A DNA stretch of 64,000 nt from Chrysoperla carnea. Taxonomy: Eukaryota; Arthropoda; Insecta; Neuroptera; Chrysopidae. The position numbers and the translations under genes were made by a program. Shown here one piece after another: positions 1-11,952 of the stretch (its first letter is position 1; each line of letters begins with the position of its first letter). Location: assembly GCF_905475395.1 (NCBI RefSeq), contig NC_058339.1, forward strand, positions 20,716,001 through 20,780,000, read 5' to 3'. The notes under the pieces are model-generated. The model had not been told where the DNA came from and ran no database searches. It worked only from the letters and a program-made list of their open reading frames with translations.

Positions 1-1312
1 CGATAGTTTCTTTAAGTTTTTGATTTATGCGTTATATATACATAATGGAAGTTGATACGATTTTATACGAATGTTTTTATTATAATTACACAGCAATAAT
101 CGTATATACATCCAATAAATTTTTGATACCTTTCACTAATTAAATCACAATTTTATTGCAAATAAATTATGTTTATTTAAAAAAAATTGTTATGTAAAAC
201 TCGGATGCACTCTCATCGAATATAATTATATTCAATGTATCAAAATGTATTGATTTAAATACGATATGATATACAAAAAAAAAAATGAAATAAAGTAACT
301 GGATTTTTAATTAAACCAACAAGAATGATGCACTATAGTGATATTAATATTTTGTTTATGCTTCAATAAATATTTCCAAATAAATTAAAATAAAATTGCA
401 ATTCAATTCGTTTTCGATTATCAAAATCATCAATTACATATTGTCCCCAATATTTTTTTTTTCGTGTAGGTAAAATCAATCAAAGATATGAATGTAAAAA
501 ATTTTTTTAATTAAAGCATTTGTTTTGTTTAGTAGAATTATCTATCTCACTCTAAATTAAATAATTCACTTTCCTATTAATTTATTTTTAAAATACCATA
601 TTTTAAAATAGATGTTAGGACATTTTCATCTGGAAAATGCGTATGTCTAGACATTTAAATCCACTGTTTATTCGATTACTATAAGCTTTTAAAATATATT
701 CGTAACCAAAGTTCAAAGCACACCGAAAATACGCCTTAAATCATATAAAATTGGAAATATTTCTAAAAATTCGAGTTTTCGAAAGCTTTTCAAACTATTT
801 CTAGATAGCACAAGTAAGACAAAATGCGTGGTGATTGATAACTGGGAGTTGCAACTCGCCAACTGGCGATAATAACTCGTACTAATTAAAAACAGTAGAA
901 GACTCGAATTCAGTAGTTACTTGCACTTACCATTTTTTAAGTCCAATAAAAATTTCAAATTCAAATCAGATAAATCCCGCCAGCTGGAAAACAAAAACAT
1001 TTCTTAAGGAACAAAGCACTTTTTTGCTAAAGTGTTAGGTGTGGCCTGTTTTATTGTATGCATTCGAATCGTGAACTGTGACAAAAACAACAGAAAAACT
1101 TCTGGAAGTAGCGGAGATGTGGTTTTATTGACGAATTGAGACATTTACTGTCTGTTAATAAGTGAGGGCAAGGGAGGGTGATGAAGTAGGCGGGTAACGG
1201 CTAGTTATAAATATATCTGAAGCTAAAGTAAGTGTGCTGTTAGCATCAAATACAACAAAATGTGATAATATTATTTTTCATTTATTGGACATAAATAAAT
1301 TCATTCTATATA
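1..1312. other. AT-rich intergenic stretch, no gene seen
   Basis: This stretch has short A/T runs and no open frame with recognisable protein features on either strand. I see no RNA gene or clear repeat in it. It ends at the TA target site of the MITE that follows. Confidence 0.6.
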
Positions 1313-1633
1313 CAGTAGAATCTCGATAAGTTAAAGTCCAAGGGAAACACAAAATATTTTAAGTTATAGAGGTTTTAAGTTATCAAGAGCTATGTTAGGT
1401 AAAGGTTAATATAGAGGTATGTACATGTTTCTATGTACCCTAGTTAATATAGAGGTATGTACATGTTTCTATGTAGTTACTGAGGGCCTATACAGAGATT
1501 ATTTATTTAAGTTATAGAGGTTGCGTATTTTAAGATATAGAGGTTTTGGGCTCTGATGGGAAGGGAACATAGTATTTTTTGAAGTAACAGAGGTTTTTAT
1601 GTTACCGAGGTTTAAGTTATCGAGATTCTACTG
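1313..1633. mobile_element. Pogo/Tigger-type MITE with terminal inverted repeats
   Basis: The left end reads CAGTAGAATCTCGATAAGTT and the right end is its near-perfect reverse complement (AAGTTATCGAGATTCTACTG). Each end is flanked by TA, the target duplication of the Tc1/mariner superfamily. Ends of the form CAGTAGAANCTCGATAA are typical of pogo/Tigger elements. The 321-bp interior has no transposase frame. It contains a 38-bp tandem duplication (copies starting near 1405 and 1443) and repeated internal motifs of the kind AAGTTATAGAGGTTTT. It is non-autonomous and would need a transposase supplied in trans. Confidence 0.85.
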
Positions 1634-2189
1634 TATATGCAAGAGAATTATAAGTACACGTCTGTACACACCACACACACCATGTGTAATGTAATGTGAG
1701 TAGGTGTTTTTAATATTATGTGGTTCAACAGAAAACGCTATTAATTTATAAATTAAAACAGCCCTCAGGGTGCTGTTGCTGTTGCACTCTCAATGCCCAC
1801 ATATTTTAAGACGTTCGTTTTTATTTTTTTTTTTTTTTTCAGGTTCAGCTACTGTACATTGTAGATAATACGAATCTGTATTTATATTACAAATAAATGT
1901 CTTAAAAAACTTATTTAAAAAAATTCACGTTTTTATTTAACTGTTTATTGTACGTTGTTAATTAGTAAAGAAATTTGGAGATTAGTTTTGCACCTGCTCA
2001 TTGAAATCATTGTAGGAGTTGGTGGTAATAAATTCACTTTAAATAGATTTTAAGAAAAATTTATGTATATGTAAAATTATTCGGTATTTTTTGAGATATT
2101 TTGTTATATTAAACCGTCGTATTTTTATTGAAACTTTGCACCTGATAAAAACCGATGACAATAACATAATTTAATAATTTAAATTCTGA

Positions 2190-2411
2190 TAACCTAACGA
2201 TTTCCATATCAGAAAATATATACATTTCTTTGCGCTCCCACCATATTTATAGTGAACATGCTATACCCTGTCACGCTTTGCTGTGGCACAATATTTTAAT
2301 TAGTTTGTCCGATTATCCTGATCAAGATCTTCAGATTAACGATTTCCATATCTGAAAATATATACATTTATTTGCGCTCCCACCATATTTATAATGAACG
2401 AGCTGTACCCT
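2190..2411. repeat. Two-copy direct repeat, period 142 bp
   Basis: A segment of about 73 bp containing AACGATTTCCATATC and TTTGCGCTCCCACCATATTT occurs at about 2196 and again at about 2338, with a few substitutions. It looks like an old tandem duplication. No coding content was seen in it. Confidence 0.75.
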
Positions 2412-3955
2412 ATGGGAAATTAAATACTGCTAGTAAATTTTGTAAAATTTTATAGACTCCCGATAGAAGAGTTCACAACTTTTAAACGACTGAACTGATT
2501 TTCATTTAAAAATACAATCTTTTTTATGAAACAAAATGTCAAATAAAATAATGCTAGTTAGTTTTGTTGGCTCCCGGTATGTACAATATGTATTGAATAT
2601 ATCTTATATTTTAACTCAATGAAAAATTTGACCTTTTTAGATCACCATTATTAAAAAAAACTTACATAGTTTTTTATCAATGTCGGTGGTTCGTTAAGTT
2701 TAAATGATATATTATCTTACCAATAAAGTACAAGAAATCGATAATTTTACAAAATGTCTTTCTGAAAAAATGAAATGTCTGTTTTGCTACTGCCTTCTGA
2801 GTCGTGTTATCAATTTTTATTAGAATGCAAAGATGAATGTTAAGAAAAAATAAATATATGATATATGAAGATCATTTTCAGAAAATGGAATGCAGTCGCA
2901 AGGTGTCTTGAAATCGACAAATTAGCGATACGGACTTCACGCCTTCGCGTTCGATATGCACCTCAATTAAGAAAAAATGTCTAAAATATAAATATAAATA
3001 CAAGTACAATTCAATTCAGTCAATTGATTATTTTCTCTTACCTATGGAGTTCATAGCCTGGATCGAAAGGTTTAACACGAAATTTATTAATTTATAGAAG
3101 TGTTTATGCTATCGATGTTTAACTTATCGAGGTTCTACTGTTTATAGAATGTAAACAAAAGTCAATATGTAAGCAACCAATTTATTTCAAATATGAATAA
3201 GAAATATTTATTTCAAATATGAACACATTAGTTATTCACTAATTTCTAATTCGAATGAAACCTATGTTGGCATTTTAAAAAAACATACATTTTGAATAAA
3301 ATTAATGGATTCTATTTTCTTATTTTACAATGTTCATATGTTATAAAATTCTGACAAAAAATTTTATCAGATTTCCAAAACAAATCAATCAGTAACCAAG
3401 TAACCAAAAAATATCTACAAAATATATTATTTTGATTATAAATAAATAAAGGACGTTGTGAAGAATTAAATTACATGTAGGTACAAATTTGAATATTTCG
3501 TATTCAGATATAAAATATTAAAGTACTAAATAAGTTTAAAAAAAAAAAAAAAGTTTTGTGATATATGAAAGACCTCCCATGTTATTGAAATATGTATAAA
3601 AAATATAATATAGCTATATAAAAAATTTATAACAGGTGTGTAAATGTAAGGTCTTTTAGTGTTACTAAACACTTTGATTATCCAGTCACTAGAAATTGTT
3701 TTATCGTCAAATCTCCCAAAAAGCACCAAAAAAAAATTTAAAATAAAAATAATAACGGCCTTTTCCGTAAGGCCTTTTACGTTTTCTATCTTCAAATATT
3801 ATGATTCTGAAAAAATGTATTTAAGATACCCTATAAAGCCACATTACCATTATTCGTTTTTATTGATTTACTGCGTTATGGCGAGCTTTAACCTTATCGC
3901 ACGTTACCTTTCTGATTTGTTTGCGGGTTGAGAGGTAAAACCACGAAAAGAATAA
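2412..3955. other. AT-rich intergenic stretch with one solo MITE end
   Basis: The only recognisable item is AACTTATCGAGGTTCTACTG at 3121-3140, which matches the right inverted repeat of the 1313-1633 element. I found no partner end upstream, so it is probably a truncated relative. The open frames around 3526-3931 run through low-complexity A/T sequence on both strands and look like chance frames. Confidence 0.55.
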
Positions 3956-4262
3956 CTAAATAGTCACCAAAAACCGACAATTTTCACCTTCATCACCTAT
4001 AGAAACCTAAAACTTTTTCAATCGATACAGCTTGCCACGAATTTTAAGAATATATGCAAAAATATTGTTAAAATTTGTCAATTTGTATTTTTGTCAAAAT
4101 TTGATGTTTTTTCATTGAGACGGGAAAGTGAGCTACCAGAAGTTAAAGATAATAGAGATAATTTAAAGTAAGTAGAAATTTTATGTTATGTCATGATAAA
4201 TATCCTGATCAAACCAAATGTAGGTAATGTAAGTACATATTGGGATGACTACTAAATCAGAA
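3956..4262 (+). repeat. Dispersed repeat family D, copy 1
   Basis: The segment shares a colinear series of motifs with 16112-16316 read on the minus strand: a GTCACCAAAAA block, CTAAAACTTTTTCAATCGAT, CAGCTTGCCA, AAATTTTATGTTATGTCA, CCTGATCAAACCAAA and GACTACTAAATCA. This copy is longer by roughly 90 bp between the CAGCTTGCC and TTAAAGTAAGTA blocks. It contains no coding frame. The element class is unknown. Confidence 0.7.
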
Positions 4263-4276
4263 CTATGCTTTTTTGA

Positions 4277-4462
4277 ACCATGTATATATGAAATATATCA
4301 AGATATCTATGATGCTAAATTTAGTCCTAAGTTTGTAACGCTTAAAAATATTGATGCTACGAACAAAATCTTGGTATAGGTGTTCATAAAATCACCTTAT
4401 TAGTCCATTTACAGCTATCCGTCTATCCGTCTGTCTGACTGACAACACGATATCTAACTTAT
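4277..4462 (+). repeat. Dispersed repeat family C, 5' part
   Basis: This copy contains the family signature: a TATACCATG-like start, AGTTTGTAACGCTTAAAAAT, ATTGATGCTAC, AAAATCACC and a CCGTCTGTCTG run. Other copies lie at 38581-39175, 42549-42728 (minus), 52971-53054 and 61107-61628. This copy stops just after the CAACACGATA motif. Confidence 0.75.
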
Positions 4463-6298
4463 TTTCCAAGATGGTGGCGAAAAGTTTAATTTCCCGAATT
4501 TGTAAAATCAGATTTAAAGTCTAGAAACAATCCCCTATTGAATGAATGAATAAAAATATGTCAAAACTTTTGGGTCAACCCGCTATGATTTACGTAAGTG
4601 CACTGGACCAATAATCATATTAGTTTAGCTGCATTAACATAAGCTTTTTGGTAATATTAATAGGTCCCTATATCTATTTCCACTACTCCTAAGGGCGGAC
4701 TATTTCCTGCCATTCAAATTTGGCTATTAAAATTACCCAATCAATTAGAATAATACAAATTTCTTCTGATGTGGGCTCATCAGGGATAATCAATATATAC
4801 AACAAAAAAAAGTACGTTTAACTTTTTACTTACCAAAAGTAAAAATTTTTTTACTTACCACATCCAAAATTCTTATCATCATTTATTACGAACGGTACCT
4901 TTTTTGATGATGCTCTATCACAATATTTCGTTTTAATGCAATGCTTTTAAATAACCCATTCTAGTATATTTCAGAAACGCGGTAGAACATGGACAACAAA
5001 GTAGCTTGTATTTCAGTTTCTAATCTCTTGATCTTTTTATACAATCTCTTGACATGTAATAATTTTTTGACTGATTCATTTTGGTTACAAGAATAAAACA
5101 GTTGATATCAAATATAAATTTTATATACAAACATAACGTTTTAACGCATGTCAAAATAACTTGAGCGAATAATAATAATTTAACGTTTTTATATAAAATA
5201 TTATAATTAAATTTTAACCATTTATAGCGTGAATTATTTTTGTTGATGGATTTGTTTTCACAATTCACACGCTTTAATACAAAAAAAACATTACAACATT
5301 TTAATCGAAAAAAAAAATAATACTTAGGTACATTAAATGGGTTGGACAAATGTTTCATGTAGTTCATGTAAATCTTACGTTAAAGAATAAAACACACATA
5401 AGATACATATAAAACGCATATAACTCAAAATACAGAGAGTTATTCAATTATTGAAAGAGTAAAAAAAGGTAACAGAAATTTTTAATATTTTTGGATGGTT
5501 TTGGTATTAGTGTTTACTATCGTCCTGTTGTCATCACAGTTTTGAATGATATAGTCTCAAGGGAAATAACTTATTTGAATAAAAATTTAATTAAAAAATA
5601 CTTGCGCTTCAAGCTTTTACAAATAGCCGTCTATGAGTGACACAAAACTTGAATTGGACTAAACTACTTTTTAGTACAATAAACGCTTGCTCCTTGTTTG
5701 TCAAAACTATCTTTGTCAAATATGGTGGAAGCGGTGGGGAAAATCAGATAATGCTTACTATAAAAAAGCATTGTCAATCGGGATCTGGGAAGTGGGTCAA
5801 ATTTAGCTTACAAGAATTAATTAAAGCTACTTGTTAAAGCTACAAGTGATTTTTCTTGTCTTTTTTTTCGAATCTGTATGTCTAGTATTATACAGTAACA
5901 TAGAGTCTAATATTAAGCAAAAGCTTTTTCATAAGAACACGCCAATACTCCCGTTGGACCCGTTGCAAAGCATGATCTCCATTTTTTCTCATTTCAAGCC
6001 CTGGAATTTATTGGATCTGGATTTTTTATTGGATCTGAAATGAGACTATTGGAGACTGGATGTAGATTTGAGTGCAAAACATATGAGTCCAAGTTCACAT
6101 CTCTACCATTTATGCCTGTTCTTTGATATTAAAAGGCTTTATTATCGCTATTGTAGCCCATTAAGATAATTTGTTAATAGATAGAGTATCTTGCAAAGTG
6201 ACTTAAATTTTCAATTGCCGAAGGGACGGATATAGATACAAGGACGAAGTTAAAACTTTAACCGCTTCTTTGAGACAAACTACAGCCTTTTATTCACG
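4463..6298. other. Intergenic stretch, no gene seen
   Basis: A minus-strand frame at 5020-5367 and plus-strand frames at 5637-6043 are open, but they have low-complexity composition, no domain-like pattern and no supporting splice structure. I do not call them genes. Confidence 0.55.
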
Positions 6299-6317
6299 AT
6301 TTTCAAAAAGGCAGTGA

Positions 6318-6624
6318 TAATATATAATATAATAATGGGGTTTAACCTCCGTTTCTCTGACATATACGCCTATAACAGAGGCCACCCACATCATTATTTG
6401 TGAATCTTTATTTATTTAATTACAAATTATATTTTACAATTACATTTTTGATGTGGGTGGAGTCGGTTACTACGTTCTTATCCAAGCGACGACAATGTGA
6501 TCAATTCTGCACTCCCATTAATTATAATTGTTCACACTGCCGCTGCCTGGATTCGAACCCGCAACCTAAGTCTAAGTAAACTAACGGTCTATAATTAATG
6601 CCTTAGACCGCTCGGCCACTTAGG
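6318..6624 (-). mobile_element. tRNA-derived SINE, copy 1, with 19-bp target-site duplication
   Basis: Read on the minus strand, the element starts with a class II tRNA-like head, CCTAAGTGGCCGAGCGGTCT. It has an A box (6606-6618) and a B box, GGGTTCGAATCC (6549-6560), as in Leu/Ser tRNAs. A unique body with GACTCCACCCACATC and a tail ending near GAGAAACGGAGGTTAAA follow. It is bracketed by a perfect 19-bp direct repeat, ATTTTCAAAAAGGCAGTGA, at 6299-6317 and 6625-6643. The perfect duplication points to a fairly recent LINE-mediated insertion. A second copy lies at 54933-55213. Confidence 0.9.
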
Positions 6625-6643
6625 ATTTTCAAAAAGGCAGTGA

Positions 6644-7353
6644 GAAAAAGTATTTACACTCAATAATAGGTTTTTACCTAGTCAATTCATTGCCTCAGAA
6701 AACATAGAAAAACTGCAATAAATTCGAGACAAGACAAAATCGAGACAAGAAATTGTTTAAGTACAGCGCGAGCGGATAATTTTGAGGCCCTACTCGGGTA
6801 ATAAGCACGTCCTATCGACCTCCTTCCGATGATTTCACCGATTGTTTTACGAACCCTCTTTATAACCGTTTCCATAAACACAATACCAGCTTTGTTTTTA
6901 TTATATAAAAAGGCATTTTAAATGAATCAATAAATAAATAAACACACACACATATAAAAAGTAACAGATAAAAAATTGCAAATGAATATTTAAATAATTA
7001 AAATTAATAACCACAGCCAATTGTGAACTTCGTTTGGTGTACATTACCTTGATTAAGAAAGAGGTTATAATTTATAAGTTATATATGCTCTTTGTTTAAG
7101 AAATTAAAATATAATAAATAATTCATTGAAGGTAGTAGATATTTTTCTGGCTACTCTCTCCCATGACCCTAAGGATTGCCCTTGACCCCGCAGGGTATAC
7201 AGTTGCCCCCGTCGTGCGAGTATTTTCAGGCTGTAGTGCCGCCCATCACAGTTGCTGTTGATGGACTAGTAGACAATATATTTTATATTGAAAATAAATA
7301 TATTTAAAACGATGGTAAATATTATTATAGTTTATTTCCTTTACATTTGTAGT
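6644..7353. other. Intergenic stretch with a small GC-rich island
   Basis: A segment of about 110 bp at roughly 7150-7260 is much more GC-rich than its surroundings (it contains GACCCCGCAGGGTATAC). Its style recalls the 3' untranslated end of a retroelement, but I cannot place it. The rest is AT-rich with no gene seen. Confidence 0.45.
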
Positions 7354-7910
7354 TAAGTTTCATCAAATTCCAAATCAAAATTTTTTTTTTGCGTTTTTTT
7401 CGATTTTTTCAAAGGAGTATAAAAATTGCAAAAAATCGAAAAAATTTTTTATCTCCAATTTCGATAAAACTCAGTATATAAGGTAGTTTTGACCCAAAAG
7501 GTACAAAAATCGGATGCATTTGTTGACTGGTCGAATAGTTTTTGAGATACGGACTAAAATCGATCCAAATATTGCGATATCTGAGAAACTCTGCATCCAA
7601 TCATTAAATTAACCCGATTTTTATACTTTTTGGATCAAAATTACCCCATCCAGCAAGTCTCATCAAATTCCAAATCAAAATTTTTGTTTCCGTTTTTCTT
7701 GAATTTTTTAAAGGGGTACTACCCTTAAAAAATTGCAAAAATCGAAAAATTTTTGTTATCTCCGATTTCGATAAAACTCATTATATAAAGTAATTTTGAC
7801 CCAAAAAGTACAAAAATCGGATGCATTTGTTGACTGGTCGAATAGTTTTTGAGATACGGACTAAAATCGATTCAAATATTGTTTTTCTCGATTTTTTCAA
7901 AATATCTAAT
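7354..7910 (+). repeat. Family A satellite-like array, about two units (period 300 bp)
   Basis: CATCAAATTCCAAATCAAAA recurs at 7361 and 7661, a period of 300 bp. Each unit carries TTTTGAGATACGGACTAAAA, a GCATTTGTTGACTGGTCG block and CAATCATTAAATTAACC. The same unit occurs at 22610-23190, 36082-36795, 39585-39860, 48482-48820 (minus), 54300-54575, 57895-58470 (minus) and 63280-64000. I cannot see a Helitron-like end beside this copy. Confidence 0.85.
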
Positions 7911-10476
7911 TTTTTCTATAACTCATTTATGAATATCACAAACCTAGTTGATAACTTATCTCGACAATGATTTCTCAATAATACAGAGTGAGATCACAAC
8001 AACGTTCGTTCCTTTAAATTTATTTTATGAATATGATTTCAGTTATATTTTTTGGTTATATTGAAATATTTATTGTGTGATGAATATTGGTATTTATTCG
8101 TGACTACGATATACCACCACATTATTATATGAAGAAGAAGGCGAACGAGAAGAGAATCATGAACCGCCTGTTTTGTTGTTGTTACTTACTTGCCCGGATC
8201 TCGTTCGCTGCTTACACATACCTACATATATACATACATATTACTATATAGTCAACCGGTATCTACATTAAATGTTATACATACACTATATAGACCTATA
8301 CAATATCAGAAGGTAACATCAACAGAAGTTAAAATGTTTTCTATCTTTTAGATACCTACTTTTTTATATGGATACACCTATATTTTACTCTCTACAATAA
8401 TTTTTTTTTATGAACAATATGAATATAGTCCAAGAGTACATTTTTTCAATCTTTTTTCTTGATAATTGTCAATGATTTGGGTCACGTTTCGCTTGGCTTG
8501 TTGAGCTTTCGCTTGCAAGATTTCAATTGCCTATTATACATGGCGTTATATATATTTCTTCCAATCAATTAGAATGTCCTTTATTCTATTTTTCTATTAA
8601 TTTTTCTACCATTTACTTACCCGGATGCTTTGTATTTATACTAGGTATACGTGGGGTCTATGGTAGCTTAAATTTCAAGTGCCTAGGAGTAACGGACAAC
8701 CTGAACCTTTTTGCATCAGGTAGAAAATAAAATTATAATACAAAAAACAGTTTCATACTATCCCCCCCCCCACTGTCTTGCCGCAGTAACGCCGAATGAC
8801 CCACGAGCGATTTAGAATGACGAACCAGTTTTATTAAAAGCTGCCTATTTTAATTATTATTCGTGCATCGGATCAAAAAATGAAAGAGGACTTTTAGTCA
8901 AAAATTTTACTTTCTAGTCGATACAATAAGGGTGTCCATAATTTTTGGGACATCCTATGTATCCGTCATGTTATTAACCCGGATTAGAAAATATTGTCTG
9001 GAAAATACGTACAAGTAAGAAACTCGTAGATAGAATACGTTTGGACGAAAATAAAACCAATTTTGGGTCAGATGGATTGACTCTATTGAAAGAATGGACA
9101 CCTTTCAATAGATTTGTTAATGGGAAGTCAGGAAGTGACCAACTACGAGATAAATCTAGGAAAAGGAAATCTAGATTGAAATCCTATTCAAAATTTCTTA
9201 CGCCTAATGTAAAGTAGCCTACACTTGCAAAATAATCTGCGTGTGTTGGTTATTTTTATGCATTATGCGCAACTTATGTTCACTCATTTTAAGATCCCTG
9301 GAGAAGGTTTCATACAGAAACCGAAAGTAATATTAGAATTATTAAAATAATGTAAAAAATACAAAAATAAAAGTAGTTCTTTATATAACGTTTCCTGTGA
9401 TATTTTCAGATAATTGTATTTTGCCGTTGTTGATCGAAAGATAAAGTTTATGAACTATAATTTTACACTCAAGATAAATTTTGTCACTTTTTTTAATAAT
9501 CGATTGAAAGGTATATCTAATCTTTTCCAAATTAGAAGTATTTTTTCTAGTCAAAATGCCATTTTCATTCGACTATTACCAAAAATACATTAATTAATTG
9601 CCAAAAATAAGTTTGTCCACGATGAACTCCCCATCTAATTTTTATAAAATTTAAAAAAAAAAAAAAAGAAATATTACTCTTTGAGATGTACTCTTTTCTG
9701 TATACGTATATATTTATGAACATTATTATATCTGCGATACGGTGTGCGCATTTTTTTTTTTAAATATTTTTTTTATTCATTCAAACGAGGCAAACTAACC
9801 ATTTACTCATAATGTATTATGAAGAAATTACATTATTGAAATATTTGTAAAAGAGTTGTAGCCTGAAGTAATCACTGAATAGCTCTTAGTTTCTTCTTGA
9901 TAATAATATTTACCACCTTAGTTGTGATGAAATGTATGTTTGTATAATGTTCTGTTAAAAATATACAATTTGATACGATGTCATGCAGGGATGATTTATA
10001 ATATTGTGGAAAAAATTTACAATATTTTATTTGTTAAACAAAACAAGAAAATTGTTTTATTCGTTGTGTGAAAAGTAGATGGAGTGGACAATTGAATCGA
10101 TCGAAACAATGCTCTCTTATGACATTTACAATAAATGACACATTTTATTTCAAATATGCTTATTTTTAAATTGTTTACATGTAATTAGTATTGTTATTGT
10201 CAAATAGAAATTATTGAATAATTGAACAGTTAATTAAACTTGTTGCATTAGAAATTGCGAAAATAATTGTAAATTTACGTATAAAAATTTCGGTTTATAA
10301 ATAAAATTAGTTTAAAATCTTTTTGCAAAATCAGCAATTAGGTTTATTGTTTCTTAAATATTTTAAAAACATTTCATTGCCAAATCAATTTTAAAAAACA
10401 AAGGATACTGGAATATTAGATAGGAAAATTGCTTTGAAACTTTTTCTAACTACCCTAAAATATTCTTTGAATCATT
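7911..10476. other. Intergenic stretch, no gene seen
   Basis: The stretch is AT-rich. It holds a run of 11 C from 8761, and a small inverted motif near 8930-8960 with GGGTGTCC facing GGGACATCC that may be a decayed transposon end. Open frames here are short and low-complexity. Confidence 0.5.
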
Positions 10477-10627
10477 CTGATCAAATGCTCTCACGCCTAC
10501 AAAATTTTTGAACGAGTAGTTTTCGATATAGCCAATAATATAACTATAATGAATGTGTAGCTTTGATCGTACGTAGCTCGAAAACTACTCGTTAAAAAGT
10601 TTTGTAGCCGTGAGAGTTTTTAATCAA
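10477..10627. mobile_element. Foldback/MITE-like inverted repeat
   Basis: The left arm (about 10477-10530) and right arm (about 10575-10627) are imperfect reverse complements over about 50 bp. The core ACGAGTAGTTTTCGA faces TCGAAAACTACTCGT, and CTCTCACG faces CGTGAGAG. The spacer is about 45 bp. The arms carry a few mismatches and no clear target duplication was found. Confidence 0.75.
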
Positions 10628-11914
10628 AACGCTCTGAAATCACTTTGGGGTTGGTAGTTTCACAGAAATTTTTTGTCAAAGAAGAGCATTTTGGTTTGGT
10701 TTTGAGCATTAATGGCAGCTCTGCTGATCACGAGCTTTTTATTAATAAAACTTATTCAAAATCTATAATGTAATAGCTCTATGAAATATTTGAACGTTCT
10801 ATAGATATAAGCATATGTTTTTTTTTTTTTTTGTTTATAAAATCAAAAGATGTTGATAATATGTGTGCAATATGCATGTGAGACATGATATTCAATAGAG
10901 ATGATGATAATAATGATGATGATTTCTTTTCTTCGTGTTCTTTTGTACTTGTAGGCGAGATCTTGAATCTTCTTCTTCTTCTTTACACATTATTGTCTGC
11001 ATCTAATAAAAGTTATACCCATCTATGTGTATGAATGTAAAAAAGACTCAAAATATCATATATGGGAGAGTATCGTACCTTGAATCAAAATTTATTAACT
11101 TTCCAGCATATAAGAAAGTTATTGTAATTGTTTTTGAATAAATTTTTACCCTGAATAGTTTAAGTGGCGTCTGAAATATTACAAACAATTGCGTAGTTAG
11201 AAAAAATTATGAATTTTGAACAGCTTTTTCTCGGAAACCATTAGGTCTTCAGTGACGAATATAGTCTCATATTTTAGCAAATTTAATTTACTTGAAAAGC
11301 ATCTTGAAAAAGTATTTAAAAAACTAACCCCTCAGGATTTTTGTCTGATTTTGTCGACGCTCGAAGTCACAAACTTGGATTATTCATTTTAATAACATGA
11401 TAAACAAGTCAGTGAAAAATCAGAACTACCGGATTTGATGCAGAATGTAATGTATAAAATTACTGTAATAATTGTCATCATACAGTTTTTATCTCTCAGA
11501 TAGCAATATATTTCTTGAAGAGCAGTTAGAACAGTGTCACTAAGGTACAACACTTTATCCTATCTATTCACATATGAACTAACATATAATAATAATAATA
11601 CAATAAATAGATTCTGTATTTAGATATATATGTTAATTTGAAAAATTCTCGGCTTTTAGTATATTTACAAAGAACAATAAATTAAGAGATTGTTGCTACG
11701 ATATGAAGAGCACTGCACTAGTTGATATTATTATAGTTTTCTGTCTTTTTTGTTTCAAGTATCTGATATATTCTATTTTGCCCCAATAATGGGCCGAGGT
11801 TCCAATCCTTATACTACTCAAATTCGTGGCTCTTTTGTGCGATTTCATTTTTTTATCATGGTTGAAGAGAGAATTTTATGCCCTTTTCAATGATGTATCA
11901 CATGGTAGGGGGTG
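10628..11914. other. Intergenic stretch, no gene seen
   Basis: The stretch has T-runs and short GAT/AAT and TTC microsatellite-like tracts near 10900-10985. No coding, RNA or mobile signature was recognised. Confidence 0.5.
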
Positions 11915-11952
11915 CCCTGGCTATCCCAATTTCAAAGTTGGGATAGCCAGGG
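11915..11952. repeat. Perfect 15-bp stem hairpin
   Basis: CCCTGGCTATCCCAA (11915-11929) faces its exact reverse complement (11938-11952) across an 8-base loop. A GC-containing perfect stem stands out in this AT-rich DNA. It may be the fold of a dispersed repeat, or it may be transcribed; the sequence alone does not decide. Confidence 0.85.

Noticed and set aside
3526..3931. Overlapping open frames on both strands (89 and 90 codons)
   Set aside because: Low-complexity hydrophobic A/T sequence, mirror frames of each other, no domain or splice support.
5020..5367. 115-codon minus-strand frame
   Set aside because: Composition rich in Lys, Asn, Phe and Leu as expected of chance A/T-rich frames; no homology-like pattern.
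6541..6625. Possible tRNA-Leu/Ser gene
   Set aside because: The A and B boxes are part of a SINE head: a matching body, tail and target-site duplication follow, and a second copy exists at 54933-55213. The acceptor stem does not close.
8930..8965. Possible MITE from GGGTGTCC/GGGACATCC inverted motif
   Set aside because: Only 8-9 matching bases with a spacer of about 9 bases; too short to support an element.
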